This document shows positions 14,755 to 17,064 of a stretch of 17,064 nucleotides of DNA, piece by piece (positions within the stretch are counted from its first letter, which is position 1; every line of letters begins with the position of its first letter). The stretch covers positions 2,402 to 19,465 of the forward strand of contig DDLZ01000158.1 of assembly GCA_002340405.1 (NCBI GenBank), written 5' to 3'. A program made the position numbers and the translations under genes. The notes under the pieces were generated by a model that was given only the letters and a program-made list of their open reading frames with translations, did no database searches and was not told the origin of the DNA. The stretch is from Bacteroidales bacterium UBA2559. GTDB taxonomy: Bacteria; Bacteroidota; Bacteroidia; Bacteroidales; Bacteroidaceae.

Positions 14755-16548
14755 TTACTTCTTATCACCGTCAAGCTGCTCCTTGAGAGCTGCCAGAGCA
14801 TCAATGTCACCGAGAGTGGTTGAAGCTGCCTGGTTTTGGATAACAGGCTCTTCCTTCTCTTTCTTGGCACTTGCTTTGCGGGCAGCCTTTTTCTCGGCCT
14901 TGGCCTCAGCCTTGGCAATATCTTCAAATATGCGGCTGTGTGAGAGAATGATTCTCTTTGAATCCTTGTTGAACTCAATGACCTTGAATTGCAGGGTCTC
15001 ATTTTGCTGTGCCTGTGAACCGTCCTCCTTAACAAGATGCTTGGGAGTAGCAAAACCTTCAACACCTTCGGCCAGTGATATGACGGCACCCTTGTCCATC
15101 AACTCGGTGATAACACCCTCGTGTATGGAATCGACATTGTAGATGGTCTCGTAGGTGTCCCAGGGGTTCTCCTCCAACTGCTTATGGCCGAGGCTGAGAC
15201 GGCGGTTTTCCTTGTCTATTTCAAGTACTACAACACCAATGGGAGCACCTATTGTGGTGAACTCAGACGGATGCTTGACTTTTTTGGTCCAGCTCAGGTC
15301 GCTGATGTGGATAAGACCGTCAACACCCTCTTCAATCTCGACAAAAATACCAAAGTTGGTAAAGTTGCGTACGGTAGCGGTGTGTTTTGAACCTACGGTA
15401 TATTTCTCATCGATGCTTTCCCAAGGATCCTGCTTGAGCTGTTTGATGCCGAGTGACATCTTGCGCTCGCTGCGGTCAAGTGTAAGGATAACTGCCTCTA
15501 CTTCATCGCCCACATTGATAAAGTCCTGAGCTGAACGCAGATGCTGGCTCCACGACATTTCCGATACGTGGATCAGACCCTCAACGCCCGGAGCAATCTC
15601 AATGAATGCGCCGTAATCGGCCATAACTACAACCTTACCCTTAACAATATCGCCAACCTTGAAGTCGGGATCGAGTGAATCCCATGGGTGCGGAGTAAGC
15701 TGCTTGAGACCCAAGGCAATACGCTTCTTCTCATCATCAAAGTCGAGAATAACTACGTTTATCTTCTGATCAAGATCGACAATCTCCTTAGGATTGCTTA
15801 CGCGACCCCAGCTGAGGTCTGTAATATGGATCAGACCGTCAACACCGCCCAGGTCAATGAATACGCCGTACGAAGTGATATTCTTAACGGTACCTTCAAG
15901 AACCTGACCCTTTTCAAGCTTACTGATGATCTCTTTCTTCTGCTGTTCAAGCTCCTCTTCGATAAGAGCCTTGTGTGAAACGACCACGTTGCGGTATTCC
16001 TGATTGATTTTGATAACCTTGAACTCCATGGTCTTGCCGACGAATACATCGTAGTCGCGGATGGGCTTGACATCTATCTGTGAACCGGGCAGGAAAGCTT
16101 CGATCCCGAATACATCGACAATCATACCACCTTTTGTGCGGCACTTGATGTAACCTTTTACAATTTCCTCTGATTCTAAAGCTTCATTTACGCGATCCCA
16201 TGAGCGTGAAACGCGTGCTTTCCTATGTGAAAGAAGCAGCTCTCCCTTTTTGTTTTCAGTATTTTCAATATAAACCTCTACTTCGTCACCGACTTTGAGG
16301 TCAGGGTCGTAGCGGAATTCATTGAGTGGAATGATACCGTCGGATTTGTAGCCGATATTGACAATTACCTCGCGTTTGTTGATGGCTATTACTTTACCCA
16401 TCACGACTTCATCATCGGCAACTTTGTTGAGGGTACTGTCATAAGCCTTTTCTAGTTGTTCTCTGCTCATGTCACCCTCGGGGTTTCCTTTTTCAAATGC
16501 ATCCCAGTCAAAATCCTGCAGGGGAGCTACGTTCTTAAAATCTTCCAT
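14755..16548 (-). CDS. rpsA: 30S ribosomal protein S1
   Basis: RNA-binding ribosomal protein that brings mRNA to the 30S subunit. The 597 residues contain six S1 (OB-fold) repeats at about 46-110, 128-193, 214-283, 299-370, 386-456 and 473-538. Repeats 3 to 5 carry the best-conserved GVDGLIHISDLSW-type segment. Repeats 1, 2 and 6 are more divergent, as is usual. After repeat 6 comes a Lys/Ala-rich segment (545-565) and a short conserved end, LGDIDALAALKEQL, typical of Bacteroidetes S1. The ATG at 16546-16548 starts MEDFKNVAPLQDFDW. A leader hairpin and promoter lie upstream and an intrinsic terminator downstream, so it is probably a single-gene transcript. Confidence 0.97.
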   Translation of the reverse strand: MEDFKNVAPLQDFDWDAFEKGNPEGDMSREQLEKAYDSTLNKVADDEVVMGKVIAINKREVIVNIGYKSDGIIPLNEFRYDPDLKVGDEVEVYIENTENKKGELLLSHRKARVSRSWDRVNEALESEEIVKGYIKCRTKGGMIVDVFGIEAFLPGSQIDVKPIRDYDVFVGKTMEFKVIKINQEYRNVVVSHKALIEEELEQQKKEIISKLEKGQVLEGTVKNITSYGVFIDLGGVDGLIHITDLSWGRVSNPKEIVDLDQKINVVILDFDDEKKRIALGLKQLTPHPWDSLDPDFKVGDIVKGKVVVMADYGAFIEIAPGVEGLIHVSEMSWSQHLRSAQDFINVGDEVEAVILTLDRSERKMSLGIKQLKQDPWESIDEKYTVGSKHTATVRNFTNFGIFVEIEEGVDGLIHISDLSWTKKVKHPSEFTTIGAPIGVVVLEIDKENRRLSLGHKQLEENPWDTYETIYNVDSIHEGVITELMDKGAVISLAEGVEGFATPKHLVKEDGSQAQQNETLQFKVIEFNKDSKRIILSHSRIFEDIAKAEAKAEKKAARKASAKKEKEEPVIQNQAASTTLGDIDALAALKEQLDGDKK

Positions 16549-16599
16549 TTCGTTTAATTTGTTGAATTAAGATTAAGTTAGACAATATGTTGTAATCTC

Positions 16600-16640
16600 T
16601 TGCATTGCACTTTCACGTGTCATGCGAAAGCACTATGCAA
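16600..16640 (-). other. long imperfect hairpin in the rpsA leader
   Basis: In the transcribed (minus) strand the two 15-nt arms at 16640-16626 and 16614-16600 pair at 12 of 15 positions around an 11-nt loop: an outer 6-bp stem (TTGCAT with ATGCAA), a small internal loop, and an inner 5-bp stem (CTTTC with GAAAG). With transcription starting near 16644, the hairpin forms the very 5' end of the mRNA, about 50 nt before the start codon. It could protect the message or serve in autoregulation by S1; neither is shown. Confidence 0.55.
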
Positions 16641-16650
16641 ATTGCGGGCA

Positions 16651-16680
16651 CAAAGGTAGTGATTTTGTTTGTTAATCAAA
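16651..16680 (-). promoter_or_regulatory. promoter of rpsA
   Basis: On the minus strand, TTTG at 16680-16677, an 18-nt gap, then TACCTTTG at 16658-16651, a perfect TAnnTTTG box. The gap is one or two bases short of the usual value. Transcription would start near 16644, giving a leader of about 95 nt. Confidence 0.6.
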
Positions 16681-16875
16681 TGGAAATGCCATTGAAAAAT
16701 TTAATAGGGCTATATTTAGACAGACAATTCTTATTTATCCCGGTTGTAATACCTGCTTTACGTAGTTTTTTATTTGCTATTAATAGTCCAAGTTACAGTT
16801 TCGGTTCGTCCCGATTGCAGCTCCTATTCGCTCCCGACAGCAACACCTATTTATTATAGTTTCTAATAGCAGAGC
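16681..16875. other. intergenic region, nothing assigned
   Basis: This completes the 327-nt gap between rpsA and the partial gene at the right edge; the first half holds the rpsA leader and promoter. I find no coding frame with family features, no tRNA shape and no GC-rich stem followed by a T-run that would terminate the upstream gene. Two similar short words, CGGGAGCGAA and CGGGACGAA, occur on the minus strand 16 nt apart; their meaning is unclear. Confidence 0.5.
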
Positions 16876-17064
16876 CTATCTGTCCTGGTTATAGATATAA
16901 GGGAGTCCCGATGAGGTCATTCCGGCCGCCGATATGTTGATATGTTCGGTTATCGAATTGTTATAGAATTCCACTTCGGCGTGCCCTATGCTGTCGGTAA
17001 TGACATTCGGATTCCAGTAGAGCGTCCTGCGGTAATCGACATCGCCCAAAACGGGGCCGTCAGG
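16876..17064 (-). CDS. C-terminal end of a large cell-envelope protein, cut by window edge
   Basis: The last 62 codons of a minus-strand gene, with stop TAG at 16878-16876. The visible end reads YRRTLYWNPNVITDS, then GHAEVEFYNNSITEHINIS, then GMTSSGLPYIY. This pattern (a basic RRTLYWNP strand, then VEFYNNS, then an ISAxG strand) is familiar from the C-terminal Ig-like domain of large Bacteroidetes surface proteins of the carboxypeptidase-regulatory-like / MG2 / TonB-plug kind. Which of these it is cannot be settled from 62 residues. It lies upstream of rpsA on the same strand but is separated by about 200 nt plus the rpsA promoter. Confidence 0.75.
   Translation of the reverse strand, partial: PDGPVLGDVDYRRTLYWNPNVITDSIGHAEVEFYNNSITEHINISAAGMTSSGLPYIYNQDR

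Noticed and set aside
16605..16859. An 84-codon plus-strand open frame upstream of rpsA
   Set aside because: It covers the rpsA leader and promoter, has no recognisable domain or promoter of its own, and reads like chance coding in AT-rich DNA.

Overview
The window looks like a chromosomal segment of a Bacteroidetes bacterium, probably order Bacteroidales. Supporting signs are promoter boxes of the TAnnTTTG / TTG type in front of several genes, no Shine-Dalgarno pattern, a ribosomal protein S1 and valyl-tRNA synthetase of the type found in that phylum, and anaerobic (class III) ribonucleotide reductase genes. No phage, transposon, CRISPR or tRNA was recognised, so most of the segment is core genome with one accessory-looking regulatory locus in the middle.

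Layout. On the minus strand, 5515 down to the left edge holds valS, a membrane-anchored coiled-coil protein that overlaps its stop codon, and a DEAD-box RNA helicase cut by the window edge. Next, 5651-9157 is a divergent locus. A TonB-dependent outer-membrane receptor reads left. An unknown lipoprotein and a NikR-family ribbon-helix-helix regulator read right. The 175-bp region between them has a promoter for each direction and a 28-bp palindrome lying over the receptor promoter. Then 9253-12150 holds a promoter, a cobalamin riboswitch, nrdD and nrdG. The convergent minus-strand block 12165-16548 holds rpsA, ribonuclease Z, an ECF sigma factor, a small one-span membrane protein and a Spy/CpxP-like secreted protein, with an intrinsic terminator after rpsA. 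The right edge carries the last 62 codons of a large cell-envelope protein.

How the genes may work together. The most interesting inference is a small metal-linked regulon. The NikR-like protein keeps the DNA-binding fold, but only one of the four canonical nickel ligands aligns and the potassium-site residues are replaced. The 28-bp palindrome has the same overall architecture as the E. coli NikR operator (6-bp arms with 16 bp between) but a different arm sequence, and it spans the -33 box of the receptor promoter. This predicts repression of an outer-membrane importer by a non-canonical NikR relative. Next door, class III ribonucleotide reductase is placed under vitamin B12 control, which implies a B12-dependent class II reductase elsewhere in the genome. 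The sigma / membrane protein / Spy-like trio resembles an envelope-stress module and is attached to the rnz gene with 2-32 nt gaps.
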